DNA from: Zarea fungicola
Taxonomy: Eukaryota > Ascomycota > Sordariomycetes > Hypocreales > Cordycipitaceae
DNA: 64,000 nt
Direction: 5' to 3'
Assembly (NCBI GenBank): GCA_900169235.1
Contig: FWCC01000335.1
Span: 62,001-126,000 of the forward strand
Shown: one piece after another, positions 47,200-55,286 of the stretch
Numbering within the stretch: position 1 is the first letter of the stretch
Layout of the letters: each line of letters opens with the position of its first letter
Notes under the pieces: generated by a model
The model's database searches: none
What the model was told of the DNA's origin: nothing
The model's input: the letters and a program-made list of their open reading frames with translations, nothing else
Program-made: the position numbers and the translations under genes

Positions 47200-48210
47200 T
47201 TAATTGACAAGTAGGGCAACAATTTTGCCTCCCTCAATAGATATACCATCTAAAACCGATGCTTGCCCGCCTGATGTAGTGATGTATAGTACACCCTTGT
47301 CGAGCGAAGTTCTCCCGAAAACTCCGGATGTGGCTCCTTCAACTAATGTAGAATTTGTTTGTCCGGCAATCAATCTGGATTTTCCATTTGATCCAAGCTC
47401 ATAAACCTCATTTATAAAACCAGCGGCAACGTATGCTTGACCCCGCTCGTCAAGAGCGAAATCATCAATACCAAACGCTGTTCCGAAAACCTCGTAGGCA
47501 CCAGTTGCCTCTCCAGTACACGTGTTAATAGGTATACGTCCGAATAGTTGCTGAAAGGTGTTCGAATAATACAAGTGCTGTTGGTGTAGACGAATTCCGT
47601 TAATGCCAATTGGAAAAGTCGCATTCTGCGGTGGTAGAAATGTTGTGTCACTGAGCGTAATGGAGTATTTGCCAGTGTTAACGTCGACACGGTACACAAC
47701 TCCTTGGCTGCAGTCAGATATGAGAATAGCATTCGAACCCTGTTTCAGAGCCGTCATGCCGTTCAAAAAAACTGCATCTGGTATGTCGGTGACCTTTGCG
47801 ACTTCATTGGTTTGGCCGCCTAGGGCAACTCTCCAGACAGAGAATGACCCTGGCTCAGTACCAGACGTGAGTGAAAAGTTACCTGCCACAATGGCAAAAA
47901 CGTTCTTGGACGTCTCTGCAATGCCGAGTAAGCTTTTATAGCCCTCAAATCGGTGGATAAGCCTGGCCGAATCATGGTTCCGGGGGTTGATTTCATAGAG
48001 TTCAGGCCTGTCCGTGAGGGTAACAAGTAAGTTACCATTGGCACTGGAAGCTATGTTCTCGACCCAAGTACCATTTGCAAACTGATAAACTGTTCGAACC
48101 GGGCTACCAGTGTCTGGAGATGACGTGCCCGGAATTATGGCGCGACGAGTAAGTGCATTAGTCGCCGCCATAAAGGACCATAGCGTGAGAAGCACCTTGT
48201 AAGGAAGCAT
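47200..48210 (-). CDS. secreted six-bladed beta-propeller (SMP-30/gluconolactonase-like)
   Basis: Single exon, 336 aa. Residues 1-20 (MLPYKVLLTLWSFMAATNA) form a signal peptide. The remainder reads as repeated propeller blades: YQFANGTWVENIASSANGN, LLVTLTDRPELYEINP, FLNGMTALKQGSNAILISD, GVVYRVDVNTGKYSI and GIDDFALDERGQAYVAAG. This is the fungal TolB/SMP-30-like group common in secondary-metabolite clusters, which includes the characterised hetero-Diels-Alderases of tropolone-sesquiterpene pathways as well as lactonase-like proteins. The metal-ligating Glu/Asn/Asp set of true gluconolactonases is not obvious here. Role in this block is unknown: candidates are a lactonase, a cyclisation catalyst or a ligand-binding protein. 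Confidence 0.8.
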   Translation of the reverse strand: MLPYKVLLTLWSFMAATNALTRRAIIPGTSSPDTGSPVRTVYQFANGTWVENIASSANGNLLVTLTDRPELYEINPRNHDSARLIHRFEGYKSLLGIAETSKNVFAIVAGNFSLTSGTEPGSFSVWRVALGGQTNEVAKVTDIPDAVFLNGMTALKQGSNAILISDCSQGVVYRVDVNTGKYSITLSDTTFLPPQNATFPIGINGIRLHQQHLYYSNTFQQLFGRIPINTCTGEATGAYEVFGTAFGIDDFALDERGQAYVAAGFINEVYELGSNGKSRLIAGQTNSTLVEGATSGVFGRTSLDKGVLYITTSGGQASVLDGISIEGGKIVALLVN

Positions 48211-49290
48211 GGCTAGCGAATATGGTTGACAGGCGGTTGACAGACAGGTGTTTGACTGATGGTCGACAGATGTTGTTAGAGAGGGCTTGCTTCAACAGTA
48301 ACCTACATTTTCTACGCTCAGCGAGAGGCTCTCTTTATATAAGAGTAGAATTGGAACATTACGAGTCACGCTAGACTGATTTATAATATAAAAACGACGA
48401 AAGCCGAACGTACAAAGCGTGAGGATTCCGGGGTGCAAACATGGGCACGTTACTTGGCCAGGTTGAAGGCAGATGCTATAGCACGCGCAGAATAGATCAT
48501 GCCGGCTTTGACGACTGGTACTTCGTTTGTCTCCGCCTTCAATATAGCAAAGCATCCGCTAACTCCGCTATTTCCAGTTTTGTTAAGATATTATTAATCA
48601 GCCCGTCGTAAATTCGTCAATGTTCGGCCAAGATCCGCATTCATCCCTGGGGTGCAGCCGTAAAGGGCAGCGCCGGTACGTGGATTCTTTTATAGACACA
48701 CAGCCATTCTGGCAGGTCTTCTAAAATTCCCCGGTCTTCGTATGAATCAGTAAAATTATCATTAGCCTTGCAGGGGTTGAGGCATGCGGTGCGATTGATT
48801 GCTCGCCCGCCAACCAGGAGAAGTAAAAAAGTTCAACTGAAGACACTGTGTTGAGTAACATACAGGGAAGCTAGCTATTGCGTATGAGAAGGCTGCAATA
48901 GATCCTACTAGAGCTTAACGAAGCCATACTAACGATTTCCCGTAAAAACAAAAGTTGAACTATTGGGCGAAGTGATGAGGATACCAGGTAACGCAGCTGG
49001 TAGGGGAGCTGCACATAAAAGCCAGCACCATGAACTGCAAATTTTTGCCCTTTGGTTGTCAATAATTCATCTATAAGAAAACAACTGGGAAACTGAGCAT
49101 CTGTATTATTCTAACTGGATGGTTTTCACAAGATCCACGGGTTGATTTACCAAGCATGTCCTTGAGCTCCATCGGACACCGGATACAAGAGAACTCTATC
49201 CTATTGTAAGTGATTGTCTTTTGCCACACTTGTATAATAAATATGTCGTATTGGCCATTCCCTGCCTGTGTGGTGCTTCGGTAACCTGAG
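48211..49290. other. intergenic, promoter of propeller gene
   Basis: No gene seen. A pair of TAGCGG half-sites spaced 9 bp apart lies at 48556-48570 (minus strand TAGCGGAGT TAGCGGATG). The distal part is the AT-rich 3' flank of the OYE gene. Confidence 0.5.
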
Positions 49291-50451
49291 TTACACGCGG
49301 ACAGGACGCAGGCCAGCCTCAATGGCCTCTTCACTGAAGGGATAGTCAATATAGCCCTTGGGTGATTTAAGAAGATAGAAGGTGTCTCTAATGTAAGATG
49401 TTAGAGGAATGCGGTTCTTGATGCGAAAGATCAGGTCGGGGTTAGAAATAAAATGGCGGCCGAACCCGATAACAACATCCCACTCGGCATATTCCTGGTC
49501 GATAGCCGCCGCAACAGTTTCTGGGCTATATGATCCAGCGACAATGACTGGGCTGAAGTTGTCCCAGCAGCGTAGGAAGTACTTGAGGGAAATTTCACCT
49601 CCGGTAAAGTCCGCTGTAGAAACTCCATTGCCAACGACGAGCACTGGGTCGCCGCGAGGCTCAACGAGTGATAGGTAGGCAAGCCTACAACCCTGGGCCT
49701 TGATTTGTTCCAGTATGTAACCAGTTTGAGCCCAGGTATCAGATGAGACAGCGTCCTGAAAGCTGGCAAAGGGACTAAGACGGAGGGCTGTGCGATCAGC
49801 CCCAATCTCTTGACTAACAGCCTTGACAATCTCGAGAATGAAACGGGCACGGTTCTGAGTAGAGCCACCCCACTTGTCGGTACGGTCATTAACGCTGTCG
49901 CGAGTGAATTGATCGATAAGATAGCCGTGGGCGCCGTGGATCTCAACGCCGTCACCACCCGCGTCAACAACATTACGCGCGGCGAGGCGGAAGTCATCGA
50001 TAATTGCCAGGATCTCCGCTTCAGTCAGTGGCTCGGGGGCGACTTCACGGCCGGGCATAATTTTATTGCTACTTGATTGGTACTTGTAGCCCTTGGACGC
50101 TAGCTTGTCGGGATGATCTGCGCGTCCAAGGTGCCATATTTGCTGAAAAATATAGCTACCCTTGGCATGAACGGCATCATTGATCTTTTTCCAAGCTTCC
50201 TTCTGGGCAGCGCTATGAATCCCAGGTATGTTAGGGCGGCCCTCGGCAGCGGGAGAGATGCTCGTCGCCTCGGTGATAAGAAGAGTCCCCGGAATAGATG
50301 CTCGTTCCTCGTAGAACTGGGTCATGATATCGGTAGGGACGTGGTCGTCGTCATTACGCTGACGAGTCATGGGTGCAAGGGCGATACGCTGGGCGATTCT
50401 GGTACGACCAACCTGCAGCGGCTGCCACAGCTTGGACTCTGAAGCAGTCAT
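49291..50451 (-). CDS. old yellow enzyme, FMN-dependent ene-reductase
   Basis: Single exon, 386 aa. The OYE TIM barrel is intact: LWQPLQVGRTRIAQRIALAPMTRQR at the N terminus, LLITEATSISPAAEGRPNIPGI, FQQIWHLGRADHP, the substrate-binding pair in GVEIHGAHGYLIDQF (where OYE has His-191/Asn-194 or His/His), DKWGGSTQNRARFILEIV, and the FMN phosphate-binding FGRHFISNPDL near the end. OYEs use NADPH to reduce activated C=C bonds of enones, quinones and nitro compounds. Fungal copies also serve in ergot alkaloid and polyketide tailoring. It is transcribed away from the gene-poor side, and its 455-bp upstream region bears the longest TAGCGTCCG-type array. There is no evidence of frameshift or truncation. 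Confidence 0.93.
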   Translation of the reverse strand: MTASESKLWQPLQVGRTRIAQRIALAPMTRQRNDDDHVPTDIMTQFYEERASIPGTLLITEATSISPAAEGRPNIPGIHSAAQKEAWKKINDAVHAKGSYIFQQIWHLGRADHPDKLASKGYKYQSSSNKIMPGREVAPEPLTEAEILAIIDDFRLAARNVVDAGGDGVEIHGAHGYLIDQFTRDSVNDRTDKWGGSTQNRARFILEIVKAVSQEIGADRTALRLSPFASFQDAVSSDTWAQTGYILEQIKAQGCRLAYLSLVEPRGDPVLVVGNGVSTADFTGGEISLKYFLRCWDNFSPVIVAGSYSPETVAAAIDQEYAEWDVVIGFGRHFISNPDLIFRIKNRIPLTSYIRDTFYLLKSPKGYIDYPFSEEAIEAGLRPVRV

Positions 50452-51790
50452 CGTAAGAGAATTGTATGTGAAAGTTGAGTCACGTAGAATTGAGAGTGAA
50501 GTAGAGAATGAACGATTGACGAAGAATGGAGCAGCTGGAACTGCTGGGTTTAATAAGGAAATAATATTTCCATCAATTAGTAAATATGGTAATAGATATG
50601 GGCCTGAGTTGGGTTCTCTTTTGTGTGCATTAATAATGCCATATTGGTTACCAACAGGAAGTACGTTCAGTGCCTGTGGAGATGAATGTGGACTATAGGC
50701 TAAAATGAACTGGGGGATACTGTAGTATCACGTTTCCAATCAAGTCGGCGATTTGGGCTCGTAGCTTCTTATTCATGTGCATTTTTAAGCTAGCCCGTTA
50801 AATGTCATAAGCAGACAATGGCAAGCAGATGGGTATCTGTTGGCATACGCTGACGAAGACGAATCTATTGTCTGACTTCTACAGACGCGCGACACTCGAA
50901 CAATCGGACGCTATGGACGCTAGGGTGACTCGGACAATCGGACACTACGGACGCTACGGACACTATGAACGCTGCTTATAAGTGGCAAGATACTGATCAT
51001 AACAGAGCGAATTCATTCATGAGATATTTAGACATCAAACACAAGCTGCAGCGTGCTTTGGCTTAAATCTGTCACCAGTTGCAAGCTGAGAGCCCTGTAT
51101 ACAACACACAGCCCTGGTTGGCTATACTTTTGAAGAATATCAGTTATTCACCCTTTAAACATGTCTTTTAAATGTTTTCTTTTCTACACTGTTTAAACTG
51201 ATGCCATGACACGCCTTGATGTTCTAGTACCCGGCAGTGTATGCCTCTTTGCACGAGCCACTTCTTGTTTGGTGCTTCACACTTCACAAACATCACAGAC
51301 CCGAGGCCTTCCAGATGCCTCCAACCATGCTGTGCCCCTAGGTAGCAGGAATGGATACACCTGGGTAACGATAGAAAATTACCAGCTATTCTTGGTGTCT
51401 GCTGATACTGGTGTCGTTTCAGCAAGCGTGAGGCTTTTGGCGAACTGTCATGTAAGCGCGAGAATAAATGGAGGAGCCAAATCCATGAGAATTCTTTTGG
51501 ACACTTTACCCCAGAATCAGGACGTGGCCATCCACCAATATCGCAACACAAAAAGGAAACTATACTAGCTTGCTGTTGTGTTCGTCGTCCACATTCCACT
51601 TGTTCCTGCCGGTTGGTCGGTCTACACGATCCTGCCTGCCTGCCTGACAACATCAAACTGACATTTACATGGCCAAAACAGCTTGATTCAACCTGTTTTT
51701 TCATCCTACAAAGTCTCCTTACGGAAAAGTCCCTTAAAATCCGTCGCTTCCCTAATATACAACACAACTCCTCTCCTCCACAGCGGCGCA
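50452..51790. other. intergenic, OYE promoter and upstream DNA
   Basis: No gene supported. Contains the operator-like array 50905-50974. A 207-codon minus-strand frame at 51168-51791 is Cys/Arg-rich and unlike known proteins, and I do not accept it as a gene. Confidence 0.5.
50905..50982 (-). promoter_or_regulatory. long 9-bp repeat array upstream of OYE gene
   Basis: Plus-strand units GGACGCTA (50906), GGACGCTA (50915), a degenerate unit, GGACAATC (50932), GGACACTA (50940), GGACGCTA (50949), GGACACTA (50958) and GAACGCTG (50967), mostly with a 9-bp period. Read toward the OYE gene they are TAGCGTCCG-type repeats. They sit next to CTTATAAGC (50974-50982) on the gene-distal side, exactly the arrangement seen before the GMC gene. 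Confidence 0.7.
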
Positions 51791-52417
51791 ATGTAGTTTA
51801 AAAGACCAACTCCATCCTTACTGCCCTACTCGGCGGCCGAGTTCAGATCAGGATACAATTACCTTGTCAACACTATCCTCCTCTCCACCTTCATAAGGGA
51901 ACTTGCTGCCCTTACCACCCATGGCATTGGCAGAGGTAACCTCCGCTCAGTTCACTACCGCGCCCGACGTATATTGGACCACACGGACCGCATAGCCGTC
52001 ATCGTCGAAAGCGAACCGTGGATCAGCTATCTCGAGATGCTCAAGGAGCCCCCTTCCAAATTCATTATCGCCGCGCATTCTCTCTACGAAGGCGTCGTAA
52101 TGGGCATGTGGATGTTCCTGGCCCGCGTTGAGTGGTACTTGGGCGGAAACACGTGCCTTGTGCCGGGGAACGTGAGACTGGACATTGAGACTTCGCGAGC
52201 CGTTAAGAAGCAGCTCATCCAGGACGCGATGGTGCTCACCTTTTTCTTTGTCATTGGGGGTGCAAGGATACAGAGATTTAAACCAAGGGCGACGGCGCTT
52301 TTGGGGGCATACTACATGAGCGTTTGGCTCGTACGGCCATTTTACATGAGCCTGCCAACATCGTCGACGGCGGCACAAGCACCAACCCAAGGACAGAATT
52401 CAGGTCCGTCAAGTTAA
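51791..52417 (+). pseudogene. unrecognised membrane-like protein, TAG at codon 2
   Basis: A reading frame with strong C/G third-position bias runs from 51797 to the stop at 52417 (about 206 codons; begins FKRPTPSLLPYSAAEFRSGY). No in-frame ATG precedes the coding block except 51791, where ATG is followed at once by TAG and then TTT AAA AGA. A single C-to-T change from CAG would explain this. Otherwise, the TAG would have to be a splice acceptor for an upstream exon that I could not find. The next in-frame ATG lies ~75 codons inside. Hydrophobic helices are visible around IIAAHSLYEGVVMGMWMFL, AMVLTFFFVIGGA and YYMSVWLVRPFYMSL. The protein family is not recognised. Either a recently inactivated gene or one with an unmodelled 5' exon. 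Confidence 0.5.
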
Positions 52418-52950
52418 TGCCGTCTTTTTCCTAGAATTTGTGTTAGAGTATGGAAATTATTCCATGACATTGTTGTGGGCCAAACAAGCAAATTGGAACA
52501 AGGAGTGGTTTGTTCCTAGTCAGTCGAGACGCAGCCGACTGCGATATGATATACGGGTATGGATATTTGTGAAGCGACAGATGGAATTTGGACAGGTTTT
52601 ACTTGTATTGTTAGCGGCTAGAAATGAATTTAATACAGTGAGTGGTTTCTTTTCAATTAAGATTTCCCGCTGCAGTCTCTTATACATGATATATATGCAT
52701 GACTTGTATGCACAAAGTTGTCACTGCCTAGCCACACCAAAGAACCCCGCCAACCAAGAATGGCATTTTGCCCCTCCAACGTAACGGATCTGCCTAGTCC
52801 AACCAGCTATTCCAACGTCCAAACATCCAGCATCTTCCACAGCACGTTTCTTCCTTTTTCTTCCAACAGCAACAAAGTCTCTCACTTTATTTCCTCACGC
52901 AATCAAAACATTTCATCGAGCACTGCAACCCCTACCACCACCCAGACGAG
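52418..52950. other. intergenic, promoter and leader of TMA17-like gene
   Basis: No gene seen. The last 170 bases are an A/C/T-rich, G-poor leader directly before the ATG at 52951. Confidence 0.55.
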
Positions 52951-53631
52951 ATGTCGGCCGACACAACGCCCATTTCCCCCGCGCGCTTCGCCGCCGCCCT
53001 CAAGGACCTCTCAGAGCCCATGCTCCGCCTCAAAGTCCTCGAGGTCCGCAACGCCATTGCGCACCTGCAATACTCCAACGACCAGCTGAAGCCCTTTGCC
53101 GAGGGCACCGCCACGGCCACCAGCGATGCCTCAGAAGGAGCAGCAGCAGAGCCAGATCAGGACTGCATCGACGCGATCCGGGAGAACAAAGAGGTGATTG
53201 AGCGCATGGTGGAGCGCATCGCCCTGGTCCGTCTCGAGGTGGAGGAGCGCGGCGCGTCGTGGGCGCACTTTGAGGAGCAGGCACGTGCAGACGAGGACGG
53301 GACTCGGACGAGGGCGGAGGCAGCTGCAGAGGAGGAGGCAGAAGGTGGTGGTGGTGGTGGTACGGCGGTCAACAGCAACAACAGCGGTGGGCGTAGTAGT
53401 AATCCATGGACGGACGGGACGTTTCAGACGGGCACGATACGAAATGGCGAGGTGCACATGGATTCACACGCTGGTGGTGGTGGTGGTGCTGTCAACGGCG
53501 TGACGAGTACCTCCTCGACCACATCGGAGCAAGGCGGCCGTCTGTCTGATGCGCAGCTACGAGCGGCCATGGAGGAGCGCATGAGGCAGCTGACGACTGA
53601 AGAGGAAGAGGATGACGGCTTGCATTTGTAA
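52951..53631 (+). CDS. TMA17: Tma17/Adc17-like proteasome assembly chaperone
   Basis: Single exon, 226 aa. The N-terminal helical hairpin, residues ~10-45 (FAAALKDLSEPMLRLKVLEV, AIAHLQYSNDQLKPF) and ~70-105 (DCIDAIRENKEVIERMVERI, LVRLEVEERG), parallels yeast Tma17, with its INHLQRSNARL and RENEIVLNNYNERV helices. In yeast Tma17 (Adc17) is a stress-induced chaperone that aids Rpt6-Rpt3 pairing during 19S base assembly. The C-terminal half here is a fungal extension that is Gly/Ser/Asn-rich, followed by a short helix QLRAAMEERMRQL and an acidic tail ending DDGLHL. The assignment rests on helix pattern and motif similarity recalled from the yeast protein, so it is likely but not certain. Confidence 0.65.
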   Translation: MSADTTPISPARFAAALKDLSEPMLRLKVLEVRNAIAHLQYSNDQLKPFAEGTATATSDASEGAAAEPDQDCIDAIRENKEVIERMVERIALVRLEVEERGASWAHFEEQARADEDGTRTRAEAAAEEEAEGGGGGGTAVNSNNSGGRSSNPWTDGTFQTGTIRNGEVHMDSHAGGGGGAVNGVTSTSSTTSEQGGRLSDAQLRAAMEERMRQLTTEEEEDDGLHL

Positions 53632-54104
53632 CTAGCTCTCAAACGGCGTTTCGGGGTTTCGTTTCTTTTACTTCAACAAACATCAAAAAGCTGTATTTAA
53701 AGAAAAAGCATCACCAGAGCACAACAGTCAGTTGCAAGCACCATCAAAAGTGACGAGAAGAAATGTAAAATATATATTGAGTAACCAAAACTGATAAAAG
53801 AACGAGCCTCTGAATAAGATCGGGCACGTATTTGCTTTTTCACAACTCCAGACATGTCCAAACAGGTCCCCCTTCCATGAAGAGACGGAGAAAAGAAACT
53901 CGAAAGGTGACAATACAAAACACCGATGCAAAACCACCCAAATGCCATCAGGGGGGAAAAAGAAAAGGAAAACTCCGTGTCGCTTGAATATGCTATGAAA
54001 AAGGCGGGAACAAAATAAGCAGGGTCGAATGTTGAGTCTTGCTAGATGTGCATTTTGATATCTAGCAAGTTGGGGAAAGGTGTCGTCTTTTTGGTAAAGT
54101 ATAT
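53632..54104. other. intergenic, convergent 3' flanks
   Basis: Convergent 3' region with no gene. A-rich at 53690-53780. Confidence 0.6.
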
Positions 54105-55286
54105 TTAGTCCGTGTCGTCGCCAACTGGAGAACCGGATATCAGCTTGCCACGCCGCGACCGTGATCGCTTCGACTTTTTGCTCAGAGAGCGATTGCTTCC
54201 GCTGGCGTCGGTGCTGGGAATGGTGTCGAGCTTTGGCCGTTGGGCGACATGACTGGCAGACTTGGATAGAGGCGCAAGGGCATACGAGCCATCGTCGTCG
54301 GAATCGTCCTCTGCCATGCCAGGCGGTACCGCTACGGGTCTGGATCTTTGTTTCCAGCGGTTTTCAAACGGGTTGTCGCTTGGATCGTCGGAGCCGCCGT
54401 CAAAGGATAGGCTCCTACGACGAGTGAAGCTCCCATTGCTGCGCGTGACGAAGAGTGATTCAATCAATTCGGTTTCGGTAGGAGCGGAGCCCTTTCTATG
54501 CTTTCCCGAGGCCAGCCTGGAGCCTCCATTGAAGGGGTCGTCTGATACCAGGGTTCGGCCACTGGACTTGCTGCCGGAGCTCGCGGCTCGGCTGACGGGC
54601 ACTTTGCCCTCCATCACCTTGGCCGACGGGGGTGGTTGCAGCATCCATTTATGGGCGTCTTTATGGGGGGGCTTGCTGCTGATGACGGGTGGGTGGTAGT
54701 CGTTGATGGGTGGGTTGCGGGGCGTGGTGTAGAAGTCGCGGCGTTCTTGGTCGGTAACCTCCTTGTCTATGCGCAGGGTCGACTCGATCAAGCGACCGGC
54801 CGAGTCTCGGGCTTTGGTCATGGCGACTTTGAATTTCTGGGCCGAGGATTCGCCCCAGAGCTCTTCGTCCTCTCGTTGATATCCTGTTTTTCGGTTCCAA
54901 TCCATGGGAACGTCGTCTTCGTCCTCGCGCAGTATGCTCATGCTATCGATGTTGGTTCTACTGTCGTCAATGTTGGTGCGGTCGTCGACACTGGGGGTGC
55001 AGCTGTCGCGGCCGGAGCTGGTGAGTCCTCGCTGGCTGGAATTTTTGCTTAGGGATTTCTTGGGCAAGCTTGGTCCCATGGTTATCTCCTCTTGCCAGTA
55101 TTGATTGGTGTTGAATGGCGAGGGGTGCTGGTATAGGCCGGGCTGTTCCGTCTCCAGTTTGGCGGCCTTTTCGATGCGCTCCTTTTTGGCCTCGACTCGA
55201 GCCTTTTGGCGATGGCGCACCTTGGCGCATGGTGTACAGGCGACAATGTAAAAGATGGCCGACTGTACGGCGACGGGAAAAGACAT
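54105..55286 (-). CDS. conserved fungal protein with N-terminal membrane anchor
   Basis: Single exon, 393 aa, from ATG 55286 (MSFPVAVQSAIFYIVACTPC). An in-frame ATG at 55334 would add 16 residues but lies in leader-like sequence. Residues 5-20 are hydrophobic with a CTPC motif that could be acylated or form a signal anchor. Then comes a basic helix VRHRQKARVEAKKERIEKA and the conserved block TEQPGLYQHPSPFNTNQYWQEEI. The remaining ~300 residues are Ser/Asp/Arg-rich and probably disordered, with DDVPMDWNRKTGYQREDEELWG as a second conserved block and a strongly basic SKKSKRSRSRRGK near the C terminus. I recognise the N-terminal pattern from uncharacterised Sordariomycete proteins but know no function. 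Confidence 0.8.
   Translation of the reverse strand: MSFPVAVQSAIFYIVACTPCAKVRHRQKARVEAKKERIEKAAKLETEQPGLYQHPSPFNTNQYWQEEITMGPSLPKKSLSKNSSQRGLTSSGRDSCTPSVDDRTNIDDSRTNIDSMSILREDEDDVPMDWNRKTGYQREDEELWGESSAQKFKVAMTKARDSAGRLIESTLRIDKEVTDQERRDFYTTPRNPPINDYHPPVISSKPPHKDAHKWMLQPPPSAKVMEGKVPVSRAASSGSKSSGRTLVSDDPFNGGSRLASGKHRKGSAPTETELIESLFVTRSNGSFTRRRSLSFDGGSDDPSDNPFENRWKQRSRPVAVPPGMAEDDSDDDGSYALAPLSKSASHVAQRPKLDTIPSTDASGSNRSLSKKSKRSRSRRGKLISGSPVGDDTD

Noticed and set aside
51168..51791. 207-codon minus-strand frame
   Set aside because: Composition not protein-like and no recognisable motif.
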